This document shows positions 22,971 through 31,836 of a stretch of 64,000 bases of DNA, in pieces. A program made the translations under genes and the position numbers. Where the stretch lies: contig JAZURO010000165.1 in assembly GCA_045606265.1 (NCBI GenBank), positions 1 through 64,000 on the forward strand, written 5' to 3'. Under the pieces are notes generated by a model, which saw nothing but the letters and a program-made list of their open reading frames with translations, was not told the origin of the DNA and did no database searches. The stretch comes from RGIG4608 sp045606265. GTDB lineage: Bacteria; Bacillota; Clostridia; Oscillospirales; CAG-272. The stretch's first letter is position 1, and each line of letters starts with the position of its first letter.

Positions 22971-23810
22971 ATGAGCAACAAGAAAGACTCTCTCGGAGAT
23001 CGTATGAAAAACAATTATGAAAATCGAGCTAAGACATACCTCGTGCGTCGAATGCCCGTGATTATAAGACTTGATGGCAAAGCGTTCCACACCTTTACAA
23101 GAGGATTGGTGAAACCATATGACGAAATCTTTCACTTCGCAATGAACAACACTATGAAGTATCTGTGTGAGAATATTCAATGCGTTAAGCTCGGATATAC
23201 TCAGTCCGATGAAATTACCTTGCTGTTGACAGACTACGACACACTTACTACAGACGCTTGGTTCGACAACAATGTTCAAAAAATTTGCAGTGTCTCTGCA
23301 AGTATGGCTACGATGGCGTTTAATAAGTTCTTTGCAGAAGAAGTCAATCGTCGATACGATTACTATACAAGCGACATTGGTTCACAGCCGCTTAGTGTAG
23401 AAGAGTTCGACGCGTTGTATGACACGTACTTTTCAAAAATTGGAATTGCGATGTTTGACTCTCGATGCTTTAATATTCCCGTTGAAGAAGTAGTTAATTG
23501 TTTTATCTGGAGGCAGCAGGACGCAACACGAAATGCCATTCAGATGCTCGGACAGTGTAATTTCTCGCACAAAGCATTACACGGAAAGTCTTGCAATGAT
23601 ATCCAAGAGATGTTGATGGCCGAGAAGTCGATTAACTTCAACGATATGCCTACGGAGTTTAAGCGCGGAGTATGTTGTGTAAAAGAAGAGTACCAAGACC
23701 AAGATGTAGATATTAAGGACGGATTTTATTCAAGGACTCGATGGGTAATTGATACTGAAATTCCAATTTTTACTCAAGATAGAGAATATGTTGAGCGATT
23801 TGTCAGATAA
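22971..23810 (+). CDS. Thg1-like 3'-5' RNA polymerase (279 aa)
   Basis: RLDGKAFHTFTRG (D35, G36) and GYTQSDEITLLL (D80, E81) are the metal-binding motifs of the tRNA-His guanylyltransferase family; MFDSRCFNIP and FIWRQQDATRNAIQMLGQ continue the family pattern. Bacterial and phage Thg1-like proteins add nucleotides to damaged 5' ends of tRNA in the 3'-5' direction. It lies just after tRNA-Leu and tRNA-Pro, so repair or editing of those tRNAs is likely. RBS AGAAAGGA. Confidence 0.92.
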   Translation: MSNKKDSLGDRMKNNYENRAKTYLVRRMPVIIRLDGKAFHTFTRGLVKPYDEIFHFAMNNTMKYLCENIQCVKLGYTQSDEITLLLTDYDTLTTDAWFDNNVQKICSVSASMATMAFNKFFAEEVNRRYDYYTSDIGSQPLSVEEFDALYDTYFSKIGIAMFDSRCFNIPVEEVVNCFIWRQQDATRNAIQMLGQCNFSHKALHGKSCNDIQEMLMAEKSINFNDMPTEFKRGVCCVKEEYQDQDVDIKDGFYSRTRWVIDTEIPIFTQDREYVERFVR

Positions 23811-23825
23811 ATTTGGAGGCTTGAT

Positions 23826-24152
23826 ATGAAGGTACTTAGTGCAGATAAATTTCACGATGTAGTAAATGAAACTTTTCCGCACGATGTTATTTCTAAAAGA
23901 GATGTATTGGAATTGATTGATGAAATGACAATGGACGGGAGTGTCGATGATGCAAAGTGTCACAATCAAAGGTATGAGTATAAAATCGAAGTTTGTATGA
24001 ACCCACATCATTGGGACAATAAAGAGAAACCTTACTATTGGGTAATCTTTGAGGGAAACTGCAATGCAGGATTTGGGTGGTGTGAAACACCAGAACAGGC
24101 TTGGGTTGAAGCAAGACAATATTACGAAAAGTATCACGCAAATAAGACTTGA
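23826..24152 (+). CDS. Phage protein of unknown function (108 aa)
   Basis: Starts after TTGGAGG. MKVLSADKFHDVVNETF... then CMNPHHWDNKEKPYYWVIFEG; aromatic-rich. No motif recognised. Part of the Thg1 transcription unit. Confidence 0.6.
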   Translation: MKVLSADKFHDVVNETFPHDVISKRDVLELIDEMTMDGSVDDAKCHNQRYEYKIEVCMNPHHWDNKEKPYYWVIFEGNCNAGFGWCETPEQAWVEARQYYEKYHANKT

Positions 24153-24160
24153 GGTAAGCT

Positions 24161-24451
24161 ATGATGGACGAATTAAAGTTAGTTTGGAATAACGATGGGA
24201 AACACACTGCAACCTCGTGTTGTGTTTCGGTTCGCAGAGCGGTTGGCGACTTTCTGTGTAACACATTTTCTCCGATGGATGTTGTCGGAACGGGAAGCGA
24301 CTTTGGTAGCGCTCGTGAGAATTTTGCTGAACAACTTACGGAGTATATTGAAGAATTGATTAAATTTAGAGACGAAGTAGTTGAAACAAAGAGAGCGTAT
24401 GAGGAAGCAGTTATGACGGATTGTAACGGTAAACCATTACGTGGGAGGTAA
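24161..24451 (+). CDS. Phage protein of unknown function (96 aa)
   Basis: Two tandem ATGs (24161, 24164) follow GAGGT. Residues ~50-85 form a helix, possibly coiled coil (FAEQLTEYIEELIKFRDEV). No motif. Ends just before the next gene's start. Confidence 0.6.
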   Translation: MMDELKLVWNNDGKHTATSCCVSVRRAVGDFLCNTFSPMDVVGTGSDFGSARENFAEQLTEYIEELIKFRDEVVETKRAYEEAVMTDCNGKPLRGR

Positions 24452-24454
24452 TGT

Positions 24455-24631
24455 ATGTTATATAAGATTAACAACTGGGAACAGGCGGTAGCTTTTGAAA
24501 AATGGGCAACAGAAAATAATGTTCAGTTTGAACAACTTGACGAAGATAACTATTTGGATTCGTGCCCAAATTGCGGGGACTATGAGTTTTGGCACGGTGG
24601 TCATTGCGGTCATTGTGGCTATGATATTTAG
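24455..24631 (+). CDS. Small zinc-finger protein (58 aa)
   Basis: The ATG at 24455 follows GGGAGG. The C-terminal CPNCG...HCGHCG is a clear four-Cys zinc ribbon; the N-terminal half is helical (NWEQAVAFEKWATENNV). Its small size, zinc ribbon and operon position suggest a regulatory or nucleic-acid-binding adaptor, unproven. Confidence 0.65.
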   Translation: MLYKINNWEQAVAFEKWATENNVQFEQLDEDNYLDSCPNCGDYEFWHGGHCGHCGYDI

Positions 24632-24641
24632 GAGGTAACCT

Positions 24642-24830
24642 ATGACAGGCATACAACAAATTCATTTAGATTTGATGCGAGATGTCGCACCCGCCATAGA
24701 ACCAATTATTGCAGATTACATCAAAAATAAAGGATTGACTCTTGCGGAGGTTGTGTATTGCATAAGTTCTGAAGCGGATGCAATTGCTCTGCGAACCGTA
24801 CGAGAGGTTAGGAAAAGCAAAACAAAGTAA
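24642..24830 (+). CDS. Small protein of unknown function (62 aa)
   Basis: ATG 24642 after TAGGAGG. Helical (MTGIQQIHLDLMRDVAPAIEPIIADY). No motif. It ends 4 nt before tRNA-Gln, so tRNA release would follow its message directly. Confidence 0.55.
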   Translation: MTGIQQIHLDLMRDVAPAIEPIIADYIKNKGLTLAEVVYCISSEADAIALRTVREVRKSKTK

Positions 24831-24834
24831 ATAC

Positions 24835-24923
24835 TGGGATGTCGCCAAGCGGTAAGGCATCGGACTTTGACTCCGACAAGTCAGCAACGCTGCTCGCTGG
24901 TTCAAATCCAGCCATCCCAGCCA
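24835..24923 (+). tRNA. tRNA-Gln (TTG) with extended variable arm
   Basis: Acceptor TGGGATG/CATCCCA, G73, CCA encoded; anticodon arm TCGGA-CTTTGAC-TCCGA giving TTG; T-arm GCTGG-TTCAAAT-CCAGC. The variable region is 19 nt with an internal CAGC aac GCTG hairpin, where tRNA-Gln normally has 4-5 nt. Confidence 0.88.
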
Positions 24924-24925
24924 AT

Positions 24926-25077
24926 GCGTTAGTTTGTATCAACTGACGCGCCATTCTCTAAAAGCGCCGGTACTTGCAGAGGATACAATAATCTGCGGTG
25001 ATAGAAACTTCAGGGTAAGCGCCGCCCTACACAGTACGCTCTGTGCGACCGAAAGGTTGGGAGAGTTGGAGAATGGC
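24926..25077 (+). ncRNA. Structured RNA between tRNAs
   Basis: A 9-bp hairpin GCGTTAGTT/AACTGACGC (24926-24949) is followed by a multibranch domain closed by GCCATTCTC (24950-24958) with GAGAATGGC (25069-25077). Internal stems: GCAGA/TCTGC, GGG/CCC, CACAG/CTGTG and GACC-GAAA-GGTT (GNRA loop). Such a closed, branched fold between two tRNA genes looks like a functional small RNA. No Rfam family recognised. Confidence 0.55.
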
Positions 25078-25084
25078 TTAATAC

Positions 25085-25169
25085 GTCGCTATGGTGGAAA
25101 TGGTAGACACTCTGGACTCAAAATCCAGTGCCGCAAGGCGTACAAGTTCGAGTCTTGTTAGCGACACCA
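25085..25169 (+). tRNA. tRNA-Leu (CAA)
   Basis: Acceptor GTCGCTA/TAGCGAC, anticodon arm with loop CTCAAAA giving CAA, class II variable arm GCCGCAAGGC, T-arm ACAAG-TTCGAGT-CTTGT, CCA encoded. 85 nt, regular. Confidence 0.93.
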
Positions 25170-25330
25170 ATGGCTTTTTGTGAAGATAAAGCCACATTAC
25201 ATATTATCACTGGGGAATTCTGCATAGCAGATCGTGGTGCTTATGGTAATACCGTAAGTGATACAATGATAAGAACGGAAATCCACTCAAGAAAGTTCAC
25301 AAAAGGTACTAATATACAAAGGAGTTTACT

Positions 25331-25486
25331 ATGAGCAATAAAACACAACAAAACCGCATCGTGCTTTACAGAGACGAATTTGATGAAGATGTATGGCAGG
25401 AGTATTGTGACATATGTGGTGTCCCAAGCGCAGATACAAGCGAAATAACTATTAAATTTTACGATATTGATGTCGAGACAAGATAA
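25331..25486 (+). CDS. Small acidic protein (51 aa)
   Basis: ATG 25331 after AAAGGAG. The product MSNKTQQNRIVLYRDEF... includes a C-x2-C pair (YCDICGV). It precedes the RNA repair enzyme by 13 nt in the same unit. Function unknown. The 160 bp before it, after tRNA-Leu, shows no gene or clear signal. Confidence 0.55.
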   Translation: MSNKTQQNRIVLYRDEFDEDVWQEYCDICGVPSADTSEITIKFYDIDVETR

Positions 25487-25499
25487 GGAGAGGTGCTAA

Positions 25500-27734
25500 A
25501 TGAGAGTTCTTTTATTACTTAGAGGAAGTTGCGGGTGCGGCAAGTCAACGTGGATTGAACAGAATGGTCTGAAGAACTATACGCTGTCGGCGGACGATAT
25601 CAGAATGCAGTGTTCGAGTCCGATTATGACTGTATCTGGAAAAGAAGCTATCAATCCTATGAACGATAATGTCGTATGGAGTACGCTATTTAAGCTGTTG
25701 GAGCTTCGTATGCAAAACGGTGAGTTTACGGTTATCGACGCAACGAACTCCAAGACCTCCGAAATGAATCGTTACAAAGAACTTTGCGACTCATACAAGT
25801 ATCGCATTTATTGCGTTGACTTTACCGATATTCCCATCGAGGTTGTCAAGGAGCGCAATCGTATGCGTCCCGAAGTCAAGCAAGTGCCTGACGATGCAAT
25901 CGACAAGATGTATGCTCGTTTCCAGACTCAGAAAATTCCGTCGGGAATTACAGTTATAAAACCCGACGAACTCGACAGAATTTGGATGAAGCCTCTTGAC
26001 GTATCGCAGTACAAGAAGGTACACCATATCGGCGACATCCACGGCTGTTATACTGCATTAAAAGAGTATTTTGATCAGGACGGCGGATTCAAAGACGACG
26101 AACTGTACATTTTCTGCGGTGACTATATCGACAGAGGAGTTGAGAACGCGCAAGTAATTAGCTTCTTGATGAGTATTGACCAAAAACCTAATGTATGGTT
26201 GCTCGAGGGCAATCACGAGAGATGGCTATGGGTGTGGGCGAATGATGGTGTCAGTTCGTCAAAGGAGTTTGAGCTTGTTACGAAGACAGAACTTGATAAT
26301 GCACAGGTCAATAAGAAGCTCGTTCGTCAGTTGTATCGCAAGCTCGGTCAATGCGCTTACTACACCTATGCAGGCAATACATACATTGTTACTCACGCCG
26401 GGTTGAGTAATATTCCCAACAATATGACAACCGTAGCAACCTCGCAGATGATTAGAGGGGTTGGCAACTATAACGACTTTGAGGCTGTTGCAAACGCATT
26501 TGTTGAAAACACTCCCGATAATTGCTATCAGATTCACGGGCACAGAAACACCAAGCAGTTACCTACGAAAGTAAACGACAGGGTGTTTAACCTCGAGGGT
26601 CAGGTTGAGTTCGGCGGTCATCTTAGATGTGTTCAGGTGACGCCAGACGGAACTCATACCGTTGTAGAAATTAAGAACAATGTGTTTAAGAAAAGAGAAG
26701 TGCGTCCTGAGCCTGTTGCTAAAGGAGAGCAAACGGTTGGAGATATGATTATTGCTCTTAGGCAGAATCGTTATGTGCAGGAAAAACAGTACGGAAACAT
26801 TTCCTCGTTCAACTTCACCAAGACGGCGTTCTATGATAAGGTTTGGGACGAGCAGACAACGAAGGCTCGTGGTCTGTATATTGACATTCCCAGACAAAAG
26901 GTCGCAGCAAGAGCATATGATAAGTTCTTTAATATCAACGAACGCCCCGAGACGAAGCTCGATATGCTTCAATATAAGTTGTCGTTCCCGGCAGTGGCAT
27001 ATGTAAAAGAGAACGGTTATCTCGGAATCGTGTCTTACTGGGCAGACGATGACTCGTTGTTTGTAACTACAAAATCTTGTCCTGATGGAGATTTTGCCGT
27101 ATGGCTCAAAGATATGCTTCATAGAAAGTACACCGACGAAACCCTTAACAGAATTAAGGAGTATTGTAAAGAGCACGATGTTTCGTTCGTATTTGAGTGT
27201 GTAGATATGACAAACGACCCTCATATCATTGAATACGACGAGGATAAGCTGTTCTTGCTCGACATTGTATATAACGATATGAAATATCGAAAGTACGACT
27301 ACGAGACTATGTGCGCCGTTGCGAATGATTTCGGTCTTACGCACAAAGAAAAGGCATACGTTCTTGAGAGCTGGCAGGAATTCTTCGATTGGTACTATGT
27401 TGTAACAAGCGAAGATTACAAATACAAGAACAGACATATCGAGGGATTTGTTATTGAAGACGCAAACGGATATATGGTGAAGCTTAAACTTCATTACTAT
27501 AATTTCTGGAAGTTTATGAGATCTATTTCCCACGAGGCGATTCGTAAGGGATATATCGACGGAAGAAAGACGTCTGCGCTTACTTCTGCGATTGCAAATC
27601 AGTATTACGGATGGGTTAAAACACTTCATAATATCGAGATTGAAAATCCAGAGGTTATTATCCCTAAAGATATCTGTTCACTAAGAAAGATGTTCTTTGA
27701 GACGGAAGAGGGAAAGTTATTCAAAGATGAATAA
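25500..27734 (+). CDS. Trifunctional RNA repair enzyme: kinase-phosphatase-RNA ligase (744 aa)
   Basis: Three domains in order. 5'-OH polynucleotide kinase: P-loop GSCGCGKST at 9-17. Calcineurin-type phosphoesterase: GDIHG 178-182, GDYIDRG ~210, GNHE 237-240. Rnl1-like ligase: K503-E-N-G as the adenylation site, FVFECVD and HIEGFVIEDANGYMVKLK downstream. It heals and seals RNA ends, as T4 Pnkp plus Rnl1 do to rescue tRNA cut by anticodon nucleases. It heads an operon with NAD genes and a macrodomain, and NAD or ATP may supply ligase chemistry. Confidence 0.88.
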   Translation: MRVLLLLRGSCGCGKSTWIEQNGLKNYTLSADDIRMQCSSPIMTVSGKEAINPMNDNVVWSTLFKLLELRMQNGEFTVIDATNSKTSEMNRYKELCDSYKYRIYCVDFTDIPIEVVKERNRMRPEVKQVPDDAIDKMYARFQTQKIPSGITVIKPDELDRIWMKPLDVSQYKKVHHIGDIHGCYTALKEYFDQDGGFKDDELYIFCGDYIDRGVENAQVISFLMSIDQKPNVWLLEGNHERWLWVWANDGVSSSKEFELVTKTELDNAQVNKKLVRQLYRKLGQCAYYTYAGNTYIVTHAGLSNIPNNMTTVATSQMIRGVGNYNDFEAVANAFVENTPDNCYQIHGHRNTKQLPTKVNDRVFNLEGQVEFGGHLRCVQVTPDGTHTVVEIKNNVFKKREVRPEPVAKGEQTVGDMIIALRQNRYVQEKQYGNISSFNFTKTAFYDKVWDEQTTKARGLYIDIPRQKVAARAYDKFFNINERPETKLDMLQYKLSFPAVAYVKENGYLGIVSYWADDDSLFVTTKSCPDGDFAVWLKDMLHRKYTDETLNRIKEYCKEHDVSFVFECVDMTNDPHIIEYDEDKLFLLDIVYNDMKYRKYDYETMCAVANDFGLTHKEKAYVLESWQEFFDWYYVVTSEDYKYKNRHIEGFVIEDANGYMVKLKLHYYNFWKFMRSISHEAIRKGYIDGRKTSALTSAIANQYYGWVKTLHNIEIENPEVIIPKDICSLRKMFFETEEGKLFKDE

Positions 27735-27748
27735 GGAGAGGAATCGGT

Positions 27749-28288
27749 ATGACAAATAAGAAACTGTTAATAGTTGTCGATATGCAAAATGACTTTATCG
27801 ACGGAGCGCTTGGCACAAAAGAGGCACAAGCCATTGTTCCAAAAGTGATTGAAAAAATCGTTGGTTGGGACGGAGATATAATCTGCACGATGGACACCCA
27901 CGGAGTGGATTATATGGAAACGAGAGAGGGCAGGTTTTTGCCGATTCCTCACTGTATTGAAGACACCGAAGGACATAAAATCAATGCGGATATTATGGCA
28001 ACGTTGATTGACAAGTCTTGTGAACATTGTTCTGCTCTGAGCACGCTAACCAAGCGCACATTCGGCAGTACGGCATTGCCAGAAATCATTCGTGGTTCTG
28101 GCGTCGAGTATGTCGAACTTGTTGGCTTGTGTACTGACATCTGCGTTGTGTCTAACGCGATGCTACTTAAAGCCCATTACCCAGAACTTGATATTGCGGT
28201 TGATTCAAGTTGTTGTGCGGGAGTAACCCCAGAAACACACGAAGCCGCTTTGACAGTAATGAGAACTTGCCAGATAGAGGTGAAGTAA
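27749..28288 (+). CDS. pncA: Nicotinamidase-like cysteine hydrolase (179 aa)
   Basis: Isochorismatase fold: VVDMQNDF with D11, then TKRTFGSTAL supplying the Lys, and TDICV with nucleophile C132. The family turns nicotinamide into nicotinic acid. Within the NAD operon this fits PncA, though related hydrolases act on other amides. RBS AAGGAGAGG; the next gene (Prs-like) starts directly at its stop. Confidence 0.8.
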   Translation: MTNKKLLIVVDMQNDFIDGALGTKEAQAIVPKVIEKIVGWDGDIICTMDTHGVDYMETREGRFLPIPHCIEDTEGHKINADIMATLIDKSCEHCSALSTLTKRTFGSTALPEIIRGSGVEYVELVGLCTDICVVSNAMLLKAHYPELDIAVDSSCCAGVTPETHEAALTVMRTCQIEVK

Positions 28289-29071
28289 ATGATTACGGTT
28301 AACGGAATTGAAATACCACAGGAGACATTCGGAGACGGAACGCTGAAGTGTGTAGCAATATCGGGACAGTATATTTACGAACATAACGAAATTCGTTGGA
28401 TGTATGACAACGACGCAGAGTTATTTGCTTTGTATTGTATAACAAGAGATATTCAGAACAGAATGCCTCACGCCAAAAATATCCTGAATATGCCGTATAT
28501 TCCTCACGCCCGTCAAGACAGAAATGTTAGCAACAGACTGTTTACGCTCAAGTCATTTGCTGAGATTATCAACTCTCTCAATTTTTCAATAGTTGTAGTG
28601 CTTGACCCTCACTCAGACGTCAGCACCGCGTTACTTGATAGATGCCTTATCAACTACGAGGACGCTCTGAATTATGAGGCAACAGAAGGGGCGGAAGCAA
28701 TTATGTTCCCAGATGCCGGAGCGGCTAAAAAGTATTCCAGATGCGGTCTTCCTGAGATTATCGGTAATAAACGCCGTAATGCGGAAGGTCGTATAGAATC
28801 ATATGAAATAACTGGATTTAAGGAAGGCACTAAGAGAGTAGTTATTCGAGATGACATTTGTAGCTACGGAGGAACTTTTGTTGCGGCGGCAAAGGCTCTG
28901 AGAGAACGAGGAGTTGAACATATTACGCTTATCGTTTCTCATTGTGAAAACAACATCCTTAAGGGCGAGGTTTTTGACTATATCGACAAGGTCATTACAA
29001 CAGATAGCATCTGCACAATTGAGCATCCAAAGCTCGAGATCGCAGTTAAATATAGAGAATTGGAGGAGTAA
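28289..29071 (+). CDS. prs: Phosphoribosyl pyrophosphate synthetase-like protein (260 aa)
   Basis: Prs motifs: YIPHARQDR, VVLDPHSDV, and the PRPP-binding loop VVIRDDICSYGGTF. It is shorter than cellular Prs (~315 aa). It makes PRPP from ribose-5-phosphate and ATP, the co-substrate of the NAMPT encoded next. In NARP1-type phage systems an adjacent Prs homologue instead acts on ADP-ribose (Adps). The pairing makes both options real; sequence reading alone cannot decide. Confidence 0.82.
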   Translation: MITVNGIEIPQETFGDGTLKCVAISGQYIYEHNEIRWMYDNDAELFALYCITRDIQNRMPHAKNILNMPYIPHARQDRNVSNRLFTLKSFAEIINSLNFSIVVVLDPHSDVSTALLDRCLINYEDALNYEATEGAEAIMFPDAGAAKKYSRCGLPEIIGNKRRNAEGRIESYEITGFKEGTKRVVIRDDICSYGGTFVAAAKALRERGVEHITLIVSHCENNILKGEVFDYIDKVITTDSICTIEHPKLEIAVKYRELEE

Positions 29072-29075
29072 TTCT

Positions 29076-30575
29076 ATGTACAAGATCAATCCGCTTCTTG
29101 AAAGCGACTTCTATAAACAGGTTCATTGGAATCAGTATCCAAAGGGAGTAACTAAGGTAGTTAGCTACTTCACTCCCAGAATGAGCCGTTTGGCGAAAAT
29201 CGGGGAGAACAAGCTTATTATGTTTGGGCTCCAGTCTTTCATTCAGGAATTTCTTATCGAGGATTTCAATGAGAATTTCTTCTCCAGACCCAAGGACGAG
29301 ATTATGCAGGAATACAAGCACATTATGGACAGCACGCTTGGTGTTGGTTTATATGGAGAGGAAAGAGTTTCTGCGCTTCACGACCTTGGATACCTTCCTC
29401 TCGAAATTAAGGCCTTGCCAGAGGGTACAAGAGTGCCGGTCGGTGTGCCAATGTTTGAAATTAGTAATACACACCCAAAGTTCGCTTGGCTTACCAATGC
29501 AATCGAATCAGTTATCAGTTGCGAGATGTGGCACGCGATGATTTCTGCAAATGTTGGTTATATGTATCGTCGCATTGTAGACAAGTATTACGACCTTAGT
29601 TGTGATGATAATATCCCTCGTCGCAGAGCTCTTGGTGATTTTGCTATGAGAGGTCAGGAGTCGAAGCGTAGTGCTTATAAGTCCTCGGCGGCGTGGCTTC
29701 TTTCCTTTGTCAACACCGCCACAGTTCCTGCAATTGACTTCCTTGAGAGATATTACAACTGTGATTGCTCCAAGGAAGAGGTTGGTTTTGGTGCGGTATC
29801 CACTGAGCACTCCGTAATGTGTAGTAACTTTGCGGTTGACGGCGATGAAATCACTATGATTAAGAGACTTCTCACCGAGGTTTATCCCGACACTTCGTTC
29901 AGTATGGTCAGCGATAGCTACGACTACTGGAATCTCGTTGACAATCTCTTGCCTCAGTGCCACGACGAGATTATGAACCACAACGGTTGTCTTCTCGTTA
30001 GAGGTGACTCTGGCGACCCCGTAGAAGTCGTAACGCAGACCGTATTCCATCTTTGGGAACAGTTCGGCGGAACGGTTAACTCCAAGGGTTATAAGGTTCT
30101 TGACCCTCATATCAAGGCGATTTACGGAGATAGCATTACTCCTACTCGTGCAGAGCAGATCTACAGTATTCTTGTTGAGAACGGATTTGCGGCAAGTAAC
30201 GTATCGCTCGGAGTTGGAAGCTTCTCTATGCAGTGTCTTGAGTCTTTTGAAGAGAACGCACATATTCCTACTTTTAGTCCCTACACGCGAGATACATTCG
30301 GTATTGCTATCAAGGCGACCTATGCAGAAGACGAAAACGGGAATCCTATCCCGATTTTTAAGAACCCCAAAGAGTCTTCTTTCAAGAAATCTCACAAAGG
30401 CTGCATCGTTGTCAAGGAAGAAAACGGAGAGCTTGTTGCCGAGGACGGTCATACTTATCTCGATACCTGTATGGACGAAGATAATCTGATGGAGTTTGTA
30501 CTCTGCGATGGTCAGATGGAGAAAACGTATTCTCTCAAGGAAATCCGCGACAGACTTTATAACGGCAAGTTTTAA
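29076..30575 (+). CDS. nadV: Nicotinamide phosphoribosyltransferase-like protein (499 aa)
   Basis: The start at 29076 is set by GGAGGAG; upstream sequence in this frame overlaps prs. Family marks: SDFYKQVHWNQYP, RGQESKRSAY, AVSTEHSVM, SDSYDYWNLV and RGDSGDP. NAMPT joins nicotinamide to PRPP to give NMN. Alternatively it is a Namat-type enzyme joining nicotinamide to ADP-ribose pyrophosphate (NARP1). Length matches NAMPT (~490 aa). Together with NadR (3911) it would give two-step NAD synthesis from nicotinamide. Confidence 0.88.
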   Translation: MYKINPLLESDFYKQVHWNQYPKGVTKVVSYFTPRMSRLAKIGENKLIMFGLQSFIQEFLIEDFNENFFSRPKDEIMQEYKHIMDSTLGVGLYGEERVSALHDLGYLPLEIKALPEGTRVPVGVPMFEISNTHPKFAWLTNAIESVISCEMWHAMISANVGYMYRRIVDKYYDLSCDDNIPRRRALGDFAMRGQESKRSAYKSSAAWLLSFVNTATVPAIDFLERYYNCDCSKEEVGFGAVSTEHSVMCSNFAVDGDEITMIKRLLTEVYPDTSFSMVSDSYDYWNLVDNLLPQCHDEIMNHNGCLLVRGDSGDPVEVVTQTVFHLWEQFGGTVNSKGYKVLDPHIKAIYGDSITPTRAEQIYSILVENGFAASNVSLGVGSFSMQCLESFEENAHIPTFSPYTRDTFGIAIKATYAEDENGNPIPIFKNPKESSFKKSHKGCIVVKEENGELVAEDGHTYLDTCMDEDNLMEFVLCDGQMEKTYSLKEIRDRLYNGKF

Positions 30576-30586
30576 GGAGACTGTTT

Positions 30587-31330
30587 ATGAATGCTAAAGA
30601 GAAGATAGATGAAATCATCGGTTGGTTGACCGATTACAAAGAAAACACTAATTGTAAGGGCGTAGTCCTCGGCATCAGTGGTGGTAAAGATAGCACGGTT
30701 GTCGCTATGCTCGCCAAGAAAGTATGGGGAGATAACGTGCTCGGAGTTATGATGCCTGACGGAGAGCAGAGAGATATTGCTGATTCTGTAGCAATCTGTA
30801 GTGCGCTCAACCTTTGTTGCTCTATGGTCAATATCGGAGGGGCAGTCGATTATTTGGTAAAAACAATTAACGCTTCAGTACATTGTGTGGATGTTTCTCA
30901 AAAGGCTATCACAAATATCCCGCCTCGTGTTCGTATGACTACTCTTTACGCCATTGCACAGTCAATGGGGTATAGAGTGATTGGTACGGGAAACGCAAGT
31001 GAGGCGTTTATAGGATGGACTACCAAGTGGGGAGATAGCGCATACGACCTCAACCCTATTTACCACTTAACTTGCACCGAGGTTGTTGAAATTGGCAAGG
31101 TTCTTGCAGAAGAGTTTGGGTTAAATACGAGATACGTAGAAAAATCCCCGTCTGACGGACTCACTGGAAGAACAGATGAAGACAACTTTGGGTTTACTTA
31201 TGAACAACTCGATAGAGTGATTCAGGGTGATCGCAAGGTGGATCAGGCAGTACAAGACAAAATTCGGACGTTGTGGATGTCGAGCAGACATAAGACCAGA
31301 ATGCCTTATACGATGGAGAGATATGAATGA
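30587..31330 (+). CDS. nadE: NAD synthetase, ammonia-dependent type (247 aa)
   Basis: PP-loop LGISGGKDSTVVA near the N-terminus, then GTGNASE and KSPSDGLTGRTDEDNFGF, the NadE signature. It converts nicotinic acid adenine dinucleotide to NAD using ATP and ammonia; no glutaminase domain. It would complete a deamidated route if PncA product enters the host pathway. The stop overlaps the macrodomain start. Confidence 0.92.
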   Translation: MNAKEKIDEIIGWLTDYKENTNCKGVVLGISGGKDSTVVAMLAKKVWGDNVLGVMMPDGEQRDIADSVAICSALNLCCSMVNIGGAVDYLVKTINASVHCVDVSQKAITNIPPRVRMTTLYAIAQSMGYRVIGTGNASEAFIGWTTKWGDSAYDLNPIYHLTCTEVVEIGKVLAEEFGLNTRYVEKSPSDGLTGRTDEDNFGFTYEQLDRVIQGDRKVDQAVQDKIRTLWMSSRHKTRMPYTMERYE

Positions 31331-31830
31331 AACACGTTAAAGGAAATATTTTTGACTCTGATGCCGATGCTATTTTGCATCAGGTAAATTGTCAGGGCGT
31401 AATGGGGAGCGGAGTAGCGAAGCAGGTGAGAGAAAGATTTCCCACAGTGTTTCGGTATTACAAATCCCTTTGCGATTACGATAAGAAAGTAAGGGTAGAT
31501 CAAGGATTGACAAAGTCCACTCTGCTCGGAAGAGCACAGGTGGTATACAAGGAAGACTATCTCGTGGGAGATAAGGATATCGACCCGCAGGTTATTGTTA
31601 ACTTGTTTGCCCAAGACAAATACGGATATGACGGAAATTGTTATACCGACTATGACGCGTTGAGAAAATGCTTGGAGCAGGTAAACAAGCAGTTCGCTGG
31701 TAAAAAGATTGCAATTCCGTATCTAATGGCGTGTCATCGCGGTGGTGGAGACTGGAGTGTTGTCTCCAAAATGATTGAGGAAACTCTATGCGATTGCGAT
31801 GTAACGCTGTATGAATATTGCGGTGGGTGA
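31327..31830 (+). CDS. Macrodomain protein (167 aa)
   Basis: KGNIFDSDADAILHQVNCQGVMGSGVA and IAIPYLMACHRGGGDW match macrodomains of the ADP-ribose-1''-phosphate phosphatase/ADP-ribosylhydrolase type. Such proteins bind ADP-ribose, remove ADP-ribose marks or dephosphorylate a tRNA-splicing by-product. Overlaps nadE by 4 nt. In this operon it could reverse toxic ADP-ribosylation, recycle ADP-ribose or sequester NAD-derived immune signals. Confidence 0.88.
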   Translation: MKHVKGNIFDSDADAILHQVNCQGVMGSGVAKQVRERFPTVFRYYKSLCDYDKKVRVDQGLTKSTLLGRAQVVYKEDYLVGDKDIDPQVIVNLFAQDKYGYDGNCYTDYDALRKCLEQVNKQFAGKKIAIPYLMACHRGGGDWSVVSKMIEETLCDCDVTLYEYCGG

Positions 31831-31836
31831 GAACTG

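Noticed and set aside
26559..27629. 356-codon minus-strand ORF inside the RNA repair gene
   Set aside because: It lies opposite conserved ligase motifs of the + gene and shows no domain.
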